Positions 18,504 to 28,214 of a stretch of DNA of 49,720 nucleotides are shown piece after piece. A program made the translations under genes and the position numbers. Every line of letters starts with the position of its first letter. Position 1 is the first letter of the stretch. This stretch comes from an uncultured Hyphomonadaceae bacterium (lineage in GTDB: Bacteria > Pseudomonadota > Alphaproteobacteria > Caulobacterales > Hyphomonadaceae), in the NCBI GenBank assembly GCA_938011445.1, contig CALLUH010000008.1:1-49720 (forward strand), written 5' to 3'. The notes under the pieces are model-generated. The model saw only the letters and a program-made list of their open reading frames with translations, had not been told where the DNA came from and made no database searches.

Positions 18504-19293
18504 CAAGGCGACTTCCGAAATACTTTTCTGCTTCCCCGGGCGTTGCAATCAGAATACCAGAACTGCGCGCCGTTTTGGCAATCTTTTTTAGTTCCTGCCG
18601 TGTGGTTCCGTAAGGGCTGGGATTATTTCGGATGTCATGGGTAAAGATATGCAGCCAGCTTGGTGCGTTTGCCGCTTGCTCAATTGCGTCGATGGCGCGT
18701 TTGGTGGTTGCAGTATCGGGGGTCAGCTCCATTGCCCGTAAATGCATTCGGTCAGCGCGGGTCCGGTTGAGGCCAGCCCGGATACCTCGGGCGGTTACAA
18801 AGCGGTCCTTTAGTGCCCGTTTGAGCGCAAGCGTTGTTTCGCCATAAGGATAGGCAAAGTGTCTTGCAGGCGTCTTCAAGCCCATTTGTCTTAATTCATC
18901 GAGGTTTCGGGCGATATCCTCAAGCGCTGTCTCCGTTGGCATATGGGCACAATCGCGATGGGTATGGGTGTGCGCACCAATCTCATGCCCCGCCCGCACG
19001 AGCGCAAGCATATCCGTATCAACGAATTGTTCGCCTGTGAGATTTTCCCGACCGGCCAAACCCGAGCAGGCATAGAATATCGCTTTGGCGCCGATGGATT
19101 CGAGCACGTCGGCGCCATTGTCTGCGGCAGATTTTGGAAAATCGTCAAAGCCAAATGTGATGATGGACCGTTCGGGCGCGCAGATCGGCGCAATTGCAAT
19201 ATTGGACACACAGCGGCGCTTGACCCGACCGAACAGAGTCAAATCGGGTTCATAATCAATTGGTGAGAGAACCTGATCAGTCTCTTGGGTCAT
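18496..19293 (-). CDS. hfsH: polysaccharide deacetylase family protein, HfsH-like
   Basis: NodB-type motifs TFGFDDFPKSAADNGADVLESIGAKAIFYACSG, HEIGAHTHTHRDC, ARHFAYPYGE. Confidence 0.85.
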   Translation of the reverse strand: MTQETDQVLSPIDYEPDLTLFGRVKRRCVSNIAIAPICAPERSIITFGFDDFPKSAADNGADVLESIGAKAIFYACSGLAGRENLTGEQFVDTDMLALVRAGHEIGAHTHTHRDCAHMPTETALEDIARNLDELRQMGLKTPARHFAYPYGETTLALKRALKDRFVTARGIRAGLNRTRADRMHLRAMELTPDTATTKRAIDAIEQAANAPSWLHIFTHDIRNNPSPYGTTRQELKKIAKTARSSGILIATPGEAEKYFGSRLDA

Positions 19294-20275
19294 GTAATGT
19301 CTCGCTGTAAATAGCAGAGCGATAGAGCTTCAGCGCGAAAAGTCTCATTTCCATAGGAACAAAGCCGAACCGGTCTCGGGCCAATCTCTTGCAGATGTTT
19401 GCAATTATGGAGGTACCCGGAACCGGACGCAGGCCGCGGGCCACTTTATAAAGCGGCATCTGGGACACCGCTTGCGGGTGCTGGCTGGCAAGGCGGGCAA
19501 AATTCTCGCCTGATGTTCCATATTTGTGCAGCAGGGCATCGGTCGTATCGAGGCCCAGATGGGTTGCGGTATTGTCGATATGTCGAATTGGAAATTGCTC
19601 GGCAACCCTTAGGCCCCAATCCACATCTTCCCAGCCCCAGCCCTGATAGCCGTCATCGAATGAGACGTTTTCGAGAATCTGGCGGTGTGCCAGAATATTG
19701 GATGTAAAAACGAACCGGCCCGGATCCGTCATGCGCTCGGCAGCCCCGAGACATTCGGACTTGATGGATTGCGCGGCATGTAATGCCCGGGACTTATCAG
19801 CTGTAATTTGAGCAAGGCTAAAGCCGCCTGCAATGAGCGCCGGTTCCGTGCCGCCCGGTATGGCGTCAAGATAGCGAGCGAGAAATTTGTCATCATCTGG
19901 CAGCATGTCCGCGTCCAGCATAAGGAGCCAATCACAATTGGCATGATCTATCAGCCGGTTGCGGGCAAAGCTGCGTCCCTTGTTCTGGTGTGCGGTAATG
20001 AGTTTGGCCGGACCTTTGAACTCTGCCAGATGTGCGATGATTGTGGCCGTCATCTCCTGATCGCCGGAGCCGTCATCATATATCAGCACCTCGCAGACAT
20101 GATGCTCGACCAGCTCTGACAAGGCATGTAATAGCGGGCTGGCCGTATCCCGCCATGCGGGAATGCAAATGCTTATTTGCGACGGGCCGTTATGGCCATT
20201 ATCGCGAACCGTCTCTTGAGATGTCACTCCAGGTTCGGCCATGGCGCTTGCCGAAGGTTTGGGTGTATCTGACAT
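19277..20275 (-). CDS. hfsG: GT2 family glycosyltransferase (HfsG-like candidate)
   Basis: ISICIPAWRDTASPLLHALSELVEHHVCEVLIYDDGSGD; WLLMLDADMLPDD; GWGWEDVDWGLRVAE. Confidence 0.83.
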   Translation of the reverse strand: MSDTPKPSASAMAEPGVTSQETVRDNGHNGPSQISICIPAWRDTASPLLHALSELVEHHVCEVLIYDDGSGDQEMTATIIAHLAEFKGPAKLITAHQNKGRSFARNRLIDHANCDWLLMLDADMLPDDDKFLARYLDAIPGGTEPALIAGGFSLAQITADKSRALHAAQSIKSECLGAAERMTDPGRFVFTSNILAHRQILENVSFDDGYQGWGWEDVDWGLRVAEQFPIRHIDNTATHLGLDTTDALLHKYGTSGENFARLASQHPQAVSQMPLYKVARGLRPVPGTSIIANICKRLARDRFGFVPMEMRLFALKLYRSAIYSETLHDPRD

Positions 20276-21762
20276 TAGCGAACTTTCTGACTGTCACCGA
20301 GCAGGGCTGGCGCGGTCATAAGCAGGATATACATATCAAACAAGAAGGATGCTGAATTTAGATACTCAATATCAAGTCTCACCCGTTCCCGCAGATCTTC
20401 TTCGGAATGGACAGGACCGCGCGAGCCATTAATCTGTGCCCAGCCCGTGATCCCGGGTCTTACCCGATGCCGATGGGCATATTCCATGACAATCTCGTTG
20501 ACCAGTTTGGCCTCTGCCGTCATGCCGATCGCATGTGGGCGCGGCCCGACAAGGGACATATCGCCGAACAGAACATTGAACAATTGCGGAAGCTCATCAA
20601 GCGATGTCCGGCGGATAAACCGGCCAATGCGCGTGACGCGCGGGTCATTGGCCTGGGTCTGTTCCGTCATTTTCTGTTCGGCGGCAGGATCGGGACGCAT
20701 GCTTCGTAGTTTCCAGACACGGATAATTTCATTGCGGAAGCCGTGCCGCTTTTGCCGGAAGAAAACCGGGCCGCCATCTTCAAGTTTGATCAACAGAGCG
20801 CAAGCCAATATTACCGGGGCGAAAATTATAATAAATACAAGAGACAAGATTATGTCGGTCGCACGCTTTAGCATGCGCTGACGCAGATCCGCCGGACGCC
20901 CCGATACATAAGCAGCCGGGGAATGCGAAAGCGTAACCATGTCGGCCGCTTCCGGGCTATAACTATCAAGGTCGATCAACAGAATAACCTGTTGGGGCAG
21001 GACCCGAAGCCGCTCAATCAGGATTTTGATGCGCTCGGTTGCTTTGGATGTCACCGTGATGACGATTTGATCAATTTCGGGCAGGTCAGGCCAGTTCAAG
21101 AGATCATCGATACGGCCGAGTAACGGCAGATCGCGCTCTGGAAACGGGCTTTCGACGTGGCCGCGTGTCCCTGAACGGTCGTCGAAGACGCCGAGTATTT
21201 CATAGTTTCCATCAGTTGCGTTCTGGGCGATCAGTCTTTGCGCATGAGGGGTGGCCCCGATCAGAACGATTTTTTGCAAGAAACGTCGCGCATTGAACAG
21301 GCGATTGAAGATCAGGAGGAAGGCCAGATGTAGGCTTGTAATCAGGCCCCATGTTAAAAACAGGCCCGAAGTAAGCGTGTCGGCCGTGCCAGTGGTCATT
21401 TCGAGAAACACGATTAGCGAACCCAAGCCAAAAGCTGCCCCCAGACTTGCCCTAAAAAGAGGTCTGATAATATGGGACGAATATCTCAGAGGATAGCCAC
21501 CAGAAAGTGCAACCCCAAGCGAGCCACAAAGCGGGATCAGCATGAAAGGAAGGGCTTGAGAAACCTGAAGCGTTAAAAAATCAAGTTGCAGGCTATATAG
21601 CGTGAAGCTGCTGCCGATCATGCCAGCCATAAAGTCCGCAACAATCAGGACATAGATAGCAATGTCGATTTGGACTGGATTATGTGTCTCTGCTGAGTGC
21701 CCGTGTGCTGAACTATGCCCGGCCCGTTTGCGAACAAGATCCACGATGGAAGGAAACGACAT
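20275..21762 (-). CDS. hfsE: polyprenyl glycosylphosphotransferase (initiating sugar transferase, HfsE/PssY-like)
   Basis: KRATDIILSLVFIIIFAPVILACALLIKLEDGGPVFFRQKRHG...IRVWKLRSMRPD...FIRRTSLDELPQLFNVLFGDMSLVGPRPHA; ORF can extend to 21867. Confidence 0.92.
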   Translation of the reverse strand: MSFPSIVDLVRKRAGHSSAHGHSAETHNPVQIDIAIYVLIVADFMAGMIGSSFTLYSLQLDFLTLQVSQALPFMLIPLCGSLGVALSGGYPLRYSSHIIRPLFRASLGAAFGLGSLIVFLEMTTGTADTLTSGLFLTWGLITSLHLAFLLIFNRLFNARRFLQKIVLIGATPHAQRLIAQNATDGNYEILGVFDDRSGTRGHVESPFPERDLPLLGRIDDLLNWPDLPEIDQIVITVTSKATERIKILIERLRVLPQQVILLIDLDSYSPEAADMVTLSHSPAAYVSGRPADLRQRMLKRATDIILSLVFIIIFAPVILACALLIKLEDGGPVFFRQKRHGFRNEIIRVWKLRSMRPDPAAEQKMTEQTQANDPRVTRIGRFIRRTSLDELPQLFNVLFGDMSLVGPRPHAIGMTAEAKLVNEIVMEYAHRHRVRPGITGWAQINGSRGPVHSEEDLRERVRLDIEYLNSASFLFDMYILLMTAPALLGDSQKVR

Positions 21763-22042
21763 AAGCAAATCTACAATACTGAATCTGTCGCATTTATACC
21801 TTGAACTATATAAGATTCGCCTAATATTCCGCTCGAAATCCTGCCGATAATGCGAGGTGCGGGGCAAGGCGGCCCGGTCGCTGTTCGCGCTCGTTCCGGA
21901 CTTGTTGAATTTGGGCGTGTGGCGCTCTGGCAGATATGATGCGCGGTAAAGACATAGATGCTGGTTAATCGGCTTGGCGAAAAACGCCAGATGTGATTGC
22001 TTTACGGGTAGGGTTTAGCGTTGGCGTTTTGAATTGTCAGGG

Positions 22043-22510
22043 ATGGATATGCGGGTGTTTCAGGGAGCCTTGAGTTGGGCGTTGGCGCTCTTTCTTATAT
22101 TCATGTTTGTTCAGGCGAGCTTGCATCCATTGCCCAACCCGCCGCCAGGGGAGGTCAAATTGCTCGATCCAGCAGGTGAGAACATCGTGTTTCAGACGCT
22201 GGCCGAGCGTTCGCGATATCCGGCGTTTGAACCAACCGGGCGCTTCTTGACAGGCCTTCTGGAACTGATTGCCGCTGTTTTGCTATTTTTGCCGATAACA
22301 CGCAGATCGGGTGCTTTTTTGTCGGCTCTTATTCTGTTTGGTGCGGTCGGTCTGCATGTGTCGCCCTGGCTTGGGCGTGAGGTGCCAGTGTCTTTGACAC
22401 CTGGTGAAACGGCAACAGATGGCGGGGCGCTCTTTTCACTGGCGATTGCCATGCTGGTGGCAAGTTTGCTCATCATGGTGGTTCATCCCGGCCGAGAAAG
22501 GATCTATTAG
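22043..22510 (+). CDS. DoxX-like/hypothetical membrane protein
   Basis: about 155 aa, four predicted TM segments; ORF track start 22034 is TTG. Confidence 0.6.
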   Translation: MDMRVFQGALSWALALFLIFMFVQASLHPLPNPPPGEVKLLDPAGENIVFQTLAERSRYPAFEPTGRFLTGLLELIAAVLLFLPITRRSGAFLSALILFGAVGLHVSPWLGREVPVSLTPGETATDGGALFSLAIAMLVASLLIMVVHPGRERIY

Positions 22511-22626
22511 GCGGCGGTCGCGTTTGCGCTCCATCCATCCGGCAATTTTGCGAGCCTGAACCAGCGGCGCTATGAACCTTGCGTTAACCTCATTCTTATA
22601 GGTCTGAAACGATACAAGGCCGAGTT

Positions 22627-23814
22627 ATGACCGAAACATCACTGAACAGAACCCTACCCCCGATCGGTCGCGCGCGCGCTGCGCTGCTGCGCCGCCTGAT
22701 TGATACAGTCGCTATGCCAGCCTCCCGGCTTTCTCCTCAAGATCGGCATATGGCAAGCGACATCCTGCTCGATATGCTGTTTGAAGCGGGCGATGAGGAG
22801 CGGCTTTTGTGCGCCAAACGATTGAAGCTGACAGTAGAAGCACCGCGCCGTTTGATGCGGTATCTGGCGCACTGCAAAATCGATATTGCCGGACAGTTGC
22901 TCGAAGAAAACTTAACTTATGATGCTGCAGATCTGAGCGATATTGTCAGATCGACCGGGCTGGAACATCAGATGATGATTGCCGCGCGGAGGGATGTCAG
23001 CGTTACCGTGTCCGAAGCTCTGATTGACGCTGGATCGGTTGCGGCCCTGCGGATACTTCTCGGTAATTCCAAGGCACAGATTTCCGAATCCGGCATCGAC
23101 AAATTGGTGGCACTATCCCAGCAACATGACGATCTTTGCATCCTGCTTGTTGCGCGGCCGGAACTGACCCCTTCCCAAGCTATGTCGATGTTCTGGTGGG
23201 CTGATGGGCCTACGCGCAAATCTATCCTGATGAAACAGTCGGCCGACCGGATGATTTTGGTAGACTTGTGCTCGGATGTGTTCGTGATGATGCAAGAGGA
23301 AGGGTGGCAGGATCCGATTGCGCGCAAAGCGATGCAGTTGATTGAACGCCGTCAGCGCAACAGGGCAGCGCTTGAGCGGTCTGAATTTCAGAGTTTGGAA
23401 CAAGCCTTAACATTTGCGGCCAAAACCGGAATCACCCCTACAATCATGCAGGAGATTGGCTATCTCGCAGGTGTCAGACCGGTCTGTATCGTCAAACTTA
23501 TGACCGACCTCGGTGGCGAAGGCTTGGCCGTTCTTTGCAAAGCGACGGGGCTGAAGCGTCCTGCGCTGAAATATCTGTGGAAAGCGATGGGCCGTCCGGT
23601 CCACCTTGATGCGAAAACACTTCATCCACAACTCAATTATGTTTTCGATATTTTCGATACGCTCTCGGTGACAAAAGCGCAGACCGTGTTGCGTTACTGG
23701 AATTGGTCGCTGACTGCGGCGGGTCCACCAAAAGCGTCCGCAGCCAATGACTCCGATAAGTCAGACGAGTTTTCCGCCTCGAAAAGAACCGCTAAACTGG
23801 TGTTTGGCTCTTAA
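22627..23814 (+). CDS. DUF2336 domain-containing protein
   Basis: Alpha-helical repeats with SVTVSEALIDAGSVAALRILLGNSKAQISESGIDKLVALSQQHDDLCILLVARPELTPSQAMSMFWW, typical of DUF2336. Confidence 0.75.
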   Translation: MTETSLNRTLPPIGRARAALLRRLIDTVAMPASRLSPQDRHMASDILLDMLFEAGDEERLLCAKRLKLTVEAPRRLMRYLAHCKIDIAGQLLEENLTYDAADLSDIVRSTGLEHQMMIAARRDVSVTVSEALIDAGSVAALRILLGNSKAQISESGIDKLVALSQQHDDLCILLVARPELTPSQAMSMFWWADGPTRKSILMKQSADRMILVDLCSDVFVMMQEEGWQDPIARKAMQLIERRQRNRAALERSEFQSLEQALTFAAKTGITPTIMQEIGYLAGVRPVCIVKLMTDLGGEGLAVLCKATGLKRPALKYLWKAMGRPVHLDAKTLHPQLNYVFDIFDTLSVTKAQTVLRYWNWSLTAAGPPKASAANDSDKSDEFSASKRTAKLVFGS

Positions 23815-23981
23815 GACGAGGGCCCGGGCGGCGGACCTGTCGGATTCTCCATATCGGGTTTGTATGTCCGGGTATCCCTACGGAAAGCCTCGGGATAATT
23901 TCTGTCAAAATTTTTTAGTTGGAGACAGTTTCGGCTGGCCAAGTGTGCTGCGACAGGCTACGACGCTGACGTGAAGTGAAG

Positions 23982-24506
23982 ATGTTGTGGAGGACCGGGC
24001 GCGTGGGTTACGTTATCAGTCTCATTCTCGCGCTTATCGGGTTCTGGCTTGGCCTTTCTGGACATTATACACCATTATTGTTGAGCCTCGGGGGCGTATC
24101 AATTCTGTTGGCCGTGATACTCTCAGCGCGTTTGGACATTCTCGACAGGGAAGGGGCACCATATTTCGCCGCCTTTGGGATCGCGCTTTACTTGCCATGG
24201 CTGCTGCGCGAAATCTTCAGGGCAAATGTGGAAGTGATCCGCGCCTGTTTGCGTGCCGATCTCGACATCAATCCAGCGCTGGTCAAGGTGAAAACGAAGT
24301 CTGACAGTGATTTGGCAAAGACACTTTTTGCAAACTCGATCACGCTCACACCCGGAACGGTAACGATTGAAGTCGAGCCGAACCGCTTGCTCGTCCATGC
24401 GCTATATGAAGACGCCGCGGGTCCAATGGCCTTTGCCGAGATGGACGAACGTTCCTGCCGCGCAATTGACGGTCATCGCGCCAAACCGAAAGGGCCGCAA
24501 TCATGA
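23982..24506 (+). CDS. mrpE: Na+/H+ antiporter subunit E (MrpE/MnhE)
   Basis: YLPWLLREIFRANVEVIRACLRADLDINPALVKVKTKSDSDLAKTLFANSITLTPGTVTIEVEPNRLLVHALYED. Confidence 0.93.
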   Translation: MLWRTGRVGYVISLILALIGFWLGLSGHYTPLLLSLGGVSILLAVILSARLDILDREGAPYFAAFGIALYLPWLLREIFRANVEVIRACLRADLDINPALVKVKTKSDSDLAKTLFANSITLTPGTVTIEVEPNRLLVHALYEDAAGPMAFAEMDERSCRAIDGHRAKPKGPQS

Positions 24507-24796
24507 TCGGCGTTTCGGTTATTGCCTTGACGATTGCTCTGGCCTTGACTTTGCTGCGGGCGCTGATGGGACCGACACTTTATGATCAGGTGCTCGCGGT
24601 CAACTCTTTCGGAACCAAAACGGTTCTGCTGCTTGGCATGCTCGGCTTTTTCATGGGTCGTCCGGATTTCCTCGATTTGGCCATTCTATATGCTTTGATC
24701 AATTTCGTTGCGACGATCGCAGTGTTGAAATTTGTCCGTTATCGCTCTTTTCAGGTCACGCTGGTCCGCAAGGATCGGAAGAAAGGGGAAGGGTGA
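24503..24796 (+). CDS. mrpF: cation:proton antiporter subunit F (MrpF)
   Basis: GPTLYDQVLAVNSFGTKTVLLLGMLGFFMGRPDFLDLAILYALINFVATIAVLKF; ATGA overlap with mrpE. Confidence 0.92.
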   Translation: MIGVSVIALTIALALTLLRALMGPTLYDQVLAVNSFGTKTVLLLGMLGFFMGRPDFLDLAILYALINFVATIAVLKFVRYRSFQVTLVRKDRKKGEG

Positions 24797-25161
24797 TGGA
24801 GATCTGGCAGGATTTTGTTCAGGGGTTTGAGGTGTTGCGGCCATGGTTTGGCGGGGCCTTATGTCCTCTAGGCGCGACATTGGCCGTTATCGGCTCGATT
24901 GGAAGTTTGCGTTTTCCCGACTTCTATACCCGCCTGCATGCGGCCAGCGTGACAGATACCGGCGCTGTGACCGTTATGCTTGTCGGGATGGCTTTTCTGA
25001 GCCCGCATTGGCTTGTTTTCAGCAAGCTCATCGTGATCTGGGTGTTTTTGTTTTTAACCGGGCCGACCGCTTCGCATGCGATCGCCAATGCGGCGCACAC
25101 AGCCGGACTACAGCCGCTGATCGGGGCTGAAGCCACCGCCGAGAAGATCGAGGTGGACTAA
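24796..25161 (+). CDS. mrpG: monovalent cation/H+ antiporter subunit G (MrpG)
   Basis: GATLAVIGSIGSLRFPDFYTRLHAASVTDTGAVTVMLVGM. Confidence 0.93.
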   Translation: MEIWQDFVQGFEVLRPWFGGALCPLGATLAVIGSIGSLRFPDFYTRLHAASVTDTGAVTVMLVGMAFLSPHWLVFSKLIVIWVFLFLTGPTASHAIANAAHTAGLQPLIGAEATAEKIEVD

Positions 25162-25745
25162 TGGATCTGGGAACCTCGCTTATCAATGTTGCGCTTTTGG
25201 CAATGCTGTTTGTGGTTGCGGTTGCTATCATAAGGATGCGCAGCCTCTTTGCGATTGTGATGCTTGCCGGGGCTTATTCATTGCTCTCGGCTACGTGGTT
25301 TGTGGTGCTTGATGCGGTCGATGTCGCGTTTACCGAGGCTGCGGTCGGCGCTGGCATTTCAACGGCATTGATGCTTGGGGCAATGCTGCTCACCTCACGA
25401 ACGGCCAAAAGCGAGCGGGCAATTCTCGGCGTGGTGCCTTTTCTGGTGTGTGTGTTGACAGGCGCGGTTCTGATTTATGCAACAATTGATCTTCCAGCCT
25501 TGGGCGACGCGGCATCAGCGGCCAACTCCCATGTCGGCGCGCAATATCTCGAACGGGTTCAGGCCGATACTGGGGTTCCCAATGTCGTGACCGCAGTGCT
25601 CGCAAGCTATCGTGGTTTTGACACGCTGGGGGAAACGTGCGTGATCTTTGCCGCTGGGGTGGCCGTTGTTCTATTGCTTGGCTTTGGCGAGCGTTCGCTG
25701 TCTGCGCGAAGCGATAAGGGCCGTAGCCGGAAGGAGTCCAAATGA
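25161..25745 (+). CDS. stand-alone MrpA C-terminal region: DUF4040/MbhD + MbhE-like subunit
   Basis: VAVAIIRMRSLFAIVMLAGAYSLLSATWFVVLDAVDVAFTEAAVGAG... and DTGVPNVVTAVLASYRGFDTLGETCVIFAAGVAVVLLL. Confidence 0.88.
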   Translation: MDLGTSLINVALLAMLFVVAVAIIRMRSLFAIVMLAGAYSLLSATWFVVLDAVDVAFTEAAVGAGISTALMLGAMLLTSRTAKSERAILGVVPFLVCVLTGAVLIYATIDLPALGDAASAANSHVGAQYLERVQADTGVPNVVTAVLASYRGFDTLGETCVIFAAGVAVVLLLGFGERSLSARSDKGRSRKESK

Positions 25746-26191
25746 CGTCGCATCATGTCATTTTGCGGGTCGTCTCCAAACTGCTTATGCCGGTGATTGT
25801 GGTATATGCATTTTATGTTCAGTTCCACGGCGATTATGGACCCGGCGGCGGATTTCAGGCAGGTGTGATTTTGGCCGTGTCGGTTATCCTGTTCGCGCTG
25901 GTTTTTGGCGTGCCCGAAGCCCTGCGCGCGGTGCCGGCCCGATTTGCAGCCTCGCTCGCGGCCATTGGCCTGCTGCTTTATGCCGGCGTGGGCATTTGGG
26001 CGATGCTCAATGGTGGCAATTATCTCGATTATGACTTTCTGGTCGAAGAGGCACCTGGCGGTCATGCTGGGCAGCATTTGGGAATTTTGCTGATTGAACT
26101 GGGCGTCTTGTTTACAGTGTCCGGGTCAATGCTGACCATTTTCTATGCTTTTGCCGGACGTGTTGCTGAAATTCGGGACGAGGATTGGTAG
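25742..26191 (+). CDS. mrpB: MnhB/MrpB family antiporter subunit
   Basis: RVVSKLLMPVIVVYAFYVQFHGDYGPGGGFQAGVILAVSVILFAL. Confidence 0.94.
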   Translation: MTSHHVILRVVSKLLMPVIVVYAFYVQFHGDYGPGGGFQAGVILAVSVILFALVFGVPEALRAVPARFAASLAAIGLLLYAGVGIWAMLNGGNYLDYDFLVEEAPGGHAGQHLGILLIELGVLFTVSGSMLTIFYAFAGRVAEIRDEDW

Positions 26192-26193
26192 GC

Positions 26194-26685
26194 ATGGTTC
26201 AATTTATTCTCGAACGTGCGAATTACTGGGCCATTATCGGGCTGATGATGGTGGGGCTGTATATCACTTTCCAATCGGCCAATATGATCAAACGCCTGGT
26301 CGGCCTGTCGATTTTCCAGACCTCTGTGTTCCTGTTCTACATCACGCTTGGTAAGGTTGCCGGAGGGTCTGCGCCGATCTTGTTCGGGCGCGATGCAAAG
26401 GGTCATGGCGCCAAGGTGGACCATAGCGCAGACCCCGGCACGCACGGCACCGAAGTGGCGCATGCCGAGACCCATGGCTTGATCGAGATCTATTCCAATC
26501 CATTGCCGCATGTCCTGATTCTGACAGCGATTGTTGTTGGCGTGGCAACCCTTGCGGTAGGGCTGGCGCTCGTGGTGCGTATTCGCGAAAGCTATGGCAG
26601 CATAGAAAGTGACGAAGTGCGCCGAATGGATATTGGCGTAGCCGATGCTCAAGACGCTGACGCGCTGGTAGAGGCGACGAGTTGA
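26194..26685 (+). CDS. mrpC: MrpC/NuoK-like antiporter subunit with His-rich loop insertion
   Basis: ILERANYWAIIGLMMVGLYITFQSANMIKRLVGLSIFQTSVFLFYITLG...PLPHVLILTAIVVGVATLAVGLALVVRIRESYGSIE. Confidence 0.9.
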   Translation: MVQFILERANYWAIIGLMMVGLYITFQSANMIKRLVGLSIFQTSVFLFYITLGKVAGGSAPILFGRDAKGHGAKVDHSADPGTHGTEVAHAETHGLIEIYSNPLPHVLILTAIVVGVATLAVGLALVVRIRESYGSIESDEVRRMDIGVADAQDADALVEATS

Positions 26686-28214
26686 TGCTTGAGACAATTA
26701 TTTCTGCGTTGCCAGACATGATGGTCGCGAACGCTGCGCCCCTGCTTGTTGTGGTGCCGCTGATGCTTGCGGGCATTTGTGTTTTTGTTCCCAATGGCCG
26801 AGCGGCTTGGGTTTTGACCATTCTTGGCTCCATCATATCCTTATTGTGTGCTTTGACCTTATTGTTGCAAGTCGGTGCGCAAGGCGTTGTGTCCTATCAC
26901 CTGGGTGGATTTGCCCCGCCGCTCGGAATCGAGTTTCGGGTGGATGGGCTGAACATCTTGTTCTTGCTGTTGGTCACTTGCATTGGCGTGCTGGCCGCAA
27001 TTTTTTCATGGCCGACCGTAGAAGCTGAAATTCGCGCCGAGAAACACAGATTGTTTTATGCTGCGCATTTGATTTGCTTTACTGGGCTTTCTGGCGTGGC
27101 CATTACAGGGGACGCGTTTAATCTGTTTGTCTTTCTTGAGATCAGTTCGATCTCGACCTATGTGCTTGTCGCGCTTGGCGGCACCCGCGACAGGCGGGCT
27201 TTTCCGGCTGCGTTCAATTATTTGATGATGGGCACGATCGGCGCGACTTTCTTCGTGATTGGCGTCGGCTTCCTCTATGCGGCGACGGGCACGCTGAACA
27301 TGGTTGATATGGCCGAACGGTTAGCGCTGATTGATGCGGACAATCGGGCGGTGGTTGCGGGGTTTGCGTTTATTGTTGTCGGCTTGGGTGTGAAAGCCGC
27401 GATGTGGCCACTGCATCAATGGTTGCCAAACGCCTATGCCTATGCGCCCAGCTTTGTCACCATGTTCCTCTCGGCGACCGCGACGAAAGTGGCGATCTAT
27501 GCCCTCGTCCGGTTCGGTTTTACCGTATTTGCACCCGAATACACATTTGAAGCGCTGAACGTGGCGCTTATCTTTGGGCCTCTGGCCATGATTGCGATGC
27601 TGGCCTGTTCGTTCCAAGCTGTGTTCCAGACGGATGTGCGGCGTATGCTGGCCTATTCTTCGGTCGCTCAGGTCGGTTATATGCTGCTTGGCATTGCGAT
27701 CGGGACGAGCGCCGGGCTTTCGGCTGGCCTGTTCCATCTGGTTAATCATGCGCTCATGAAAGGCGCATTGTTTATGGCCGTCGCCGGTGTGGTGCTAACA
27801 TATCAAGGTACGCGGATCACCGATTTTGCAGGGCTTGGCCGCGCGGCGCCGCTGACCATGACGGCATTTGCGATCGCGGGTTTGTCCTTGATCGGCATGC
27901 CGCTGACGGCAGGGTTCCAGTCAAAATGGTATCTCTTGCAGGCGATGCTGGACGCAGGTTGGGGGATTGCAGCTGTGGTGATTGTCGCGTCAAGTTTTCT
28001 TGCGGTTATCTATATGGGTCGTGTTTTGCAGGCTGTATTTTTCCAGGCGCCGGTCAATCCGCGAAAGCAACGCCGCGAAGCCCCTTTATTGCTGTTGGTG
28101 CCGCTATGGATCTTGACGCTGGCAACGCTTTATATCGGCGTGCAGGCAGATTGGATAATTGATTTGGTCCAAGCGGCCGCCCAAGCCAGCTTCGTGCCTG
28201 AGGGCGTGTTATGA
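26685..28214 (+). CDS. mrpD: monovalent cation/H+ antiporter subunit D (MrpD, ND2/4/5-like)
   Basis: Proton_antipo_M motifs: FLEISSISTYVLVALGG, AMWPLHQWLPNAYAYAPSFVTMFLSATATKVAIYALVR, DVRRMLAYSSVAQVGYMLLG. Confidence 0.93.
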   Translation: MLETIISALPDMMVANAAPLLVVVPLMLAGICVFVPNGRAAWVLTILGSIISLLCALTLLLQVGAQGVVSYHLGGFAPPLGIEFRVDGLNILFLLLVTCIGVLAAIFSWPTVEAEIRAEKHRLFYAAHLICFTGLSGVAITGDAFNLFVFLEISSISTYVLVALGGTRDRRAFPAAFNYLMMGTIGATFFVIGVGFLYAATGTLNMVDMAERLALIDADNRAVVAGFAFIVVGLGVKAAMWPLHQWLPNAYAYAPSFVTMFLSATATKVAIYALVRFGFTVFAPEYTFEALNVALIFGPLAMIAMLACSFQAVFQTDVRRMLAYSSVAQVGYMLLGIAIGTSAGLSAGLFHLVNHALMKGALFMAVAGVVLTYQGTRITDFAGLGRAAPLTMTAFAIAGLSLIGMPLTAGFQSKWYLLQAMLDAGWGIAAVVIVASSFLAVIYMGRVLQAVFFQAPVNPRKQRREAPLLLLVPLWILTLATLYIGVQADWIIDLVQAAAQASFVPEGVL

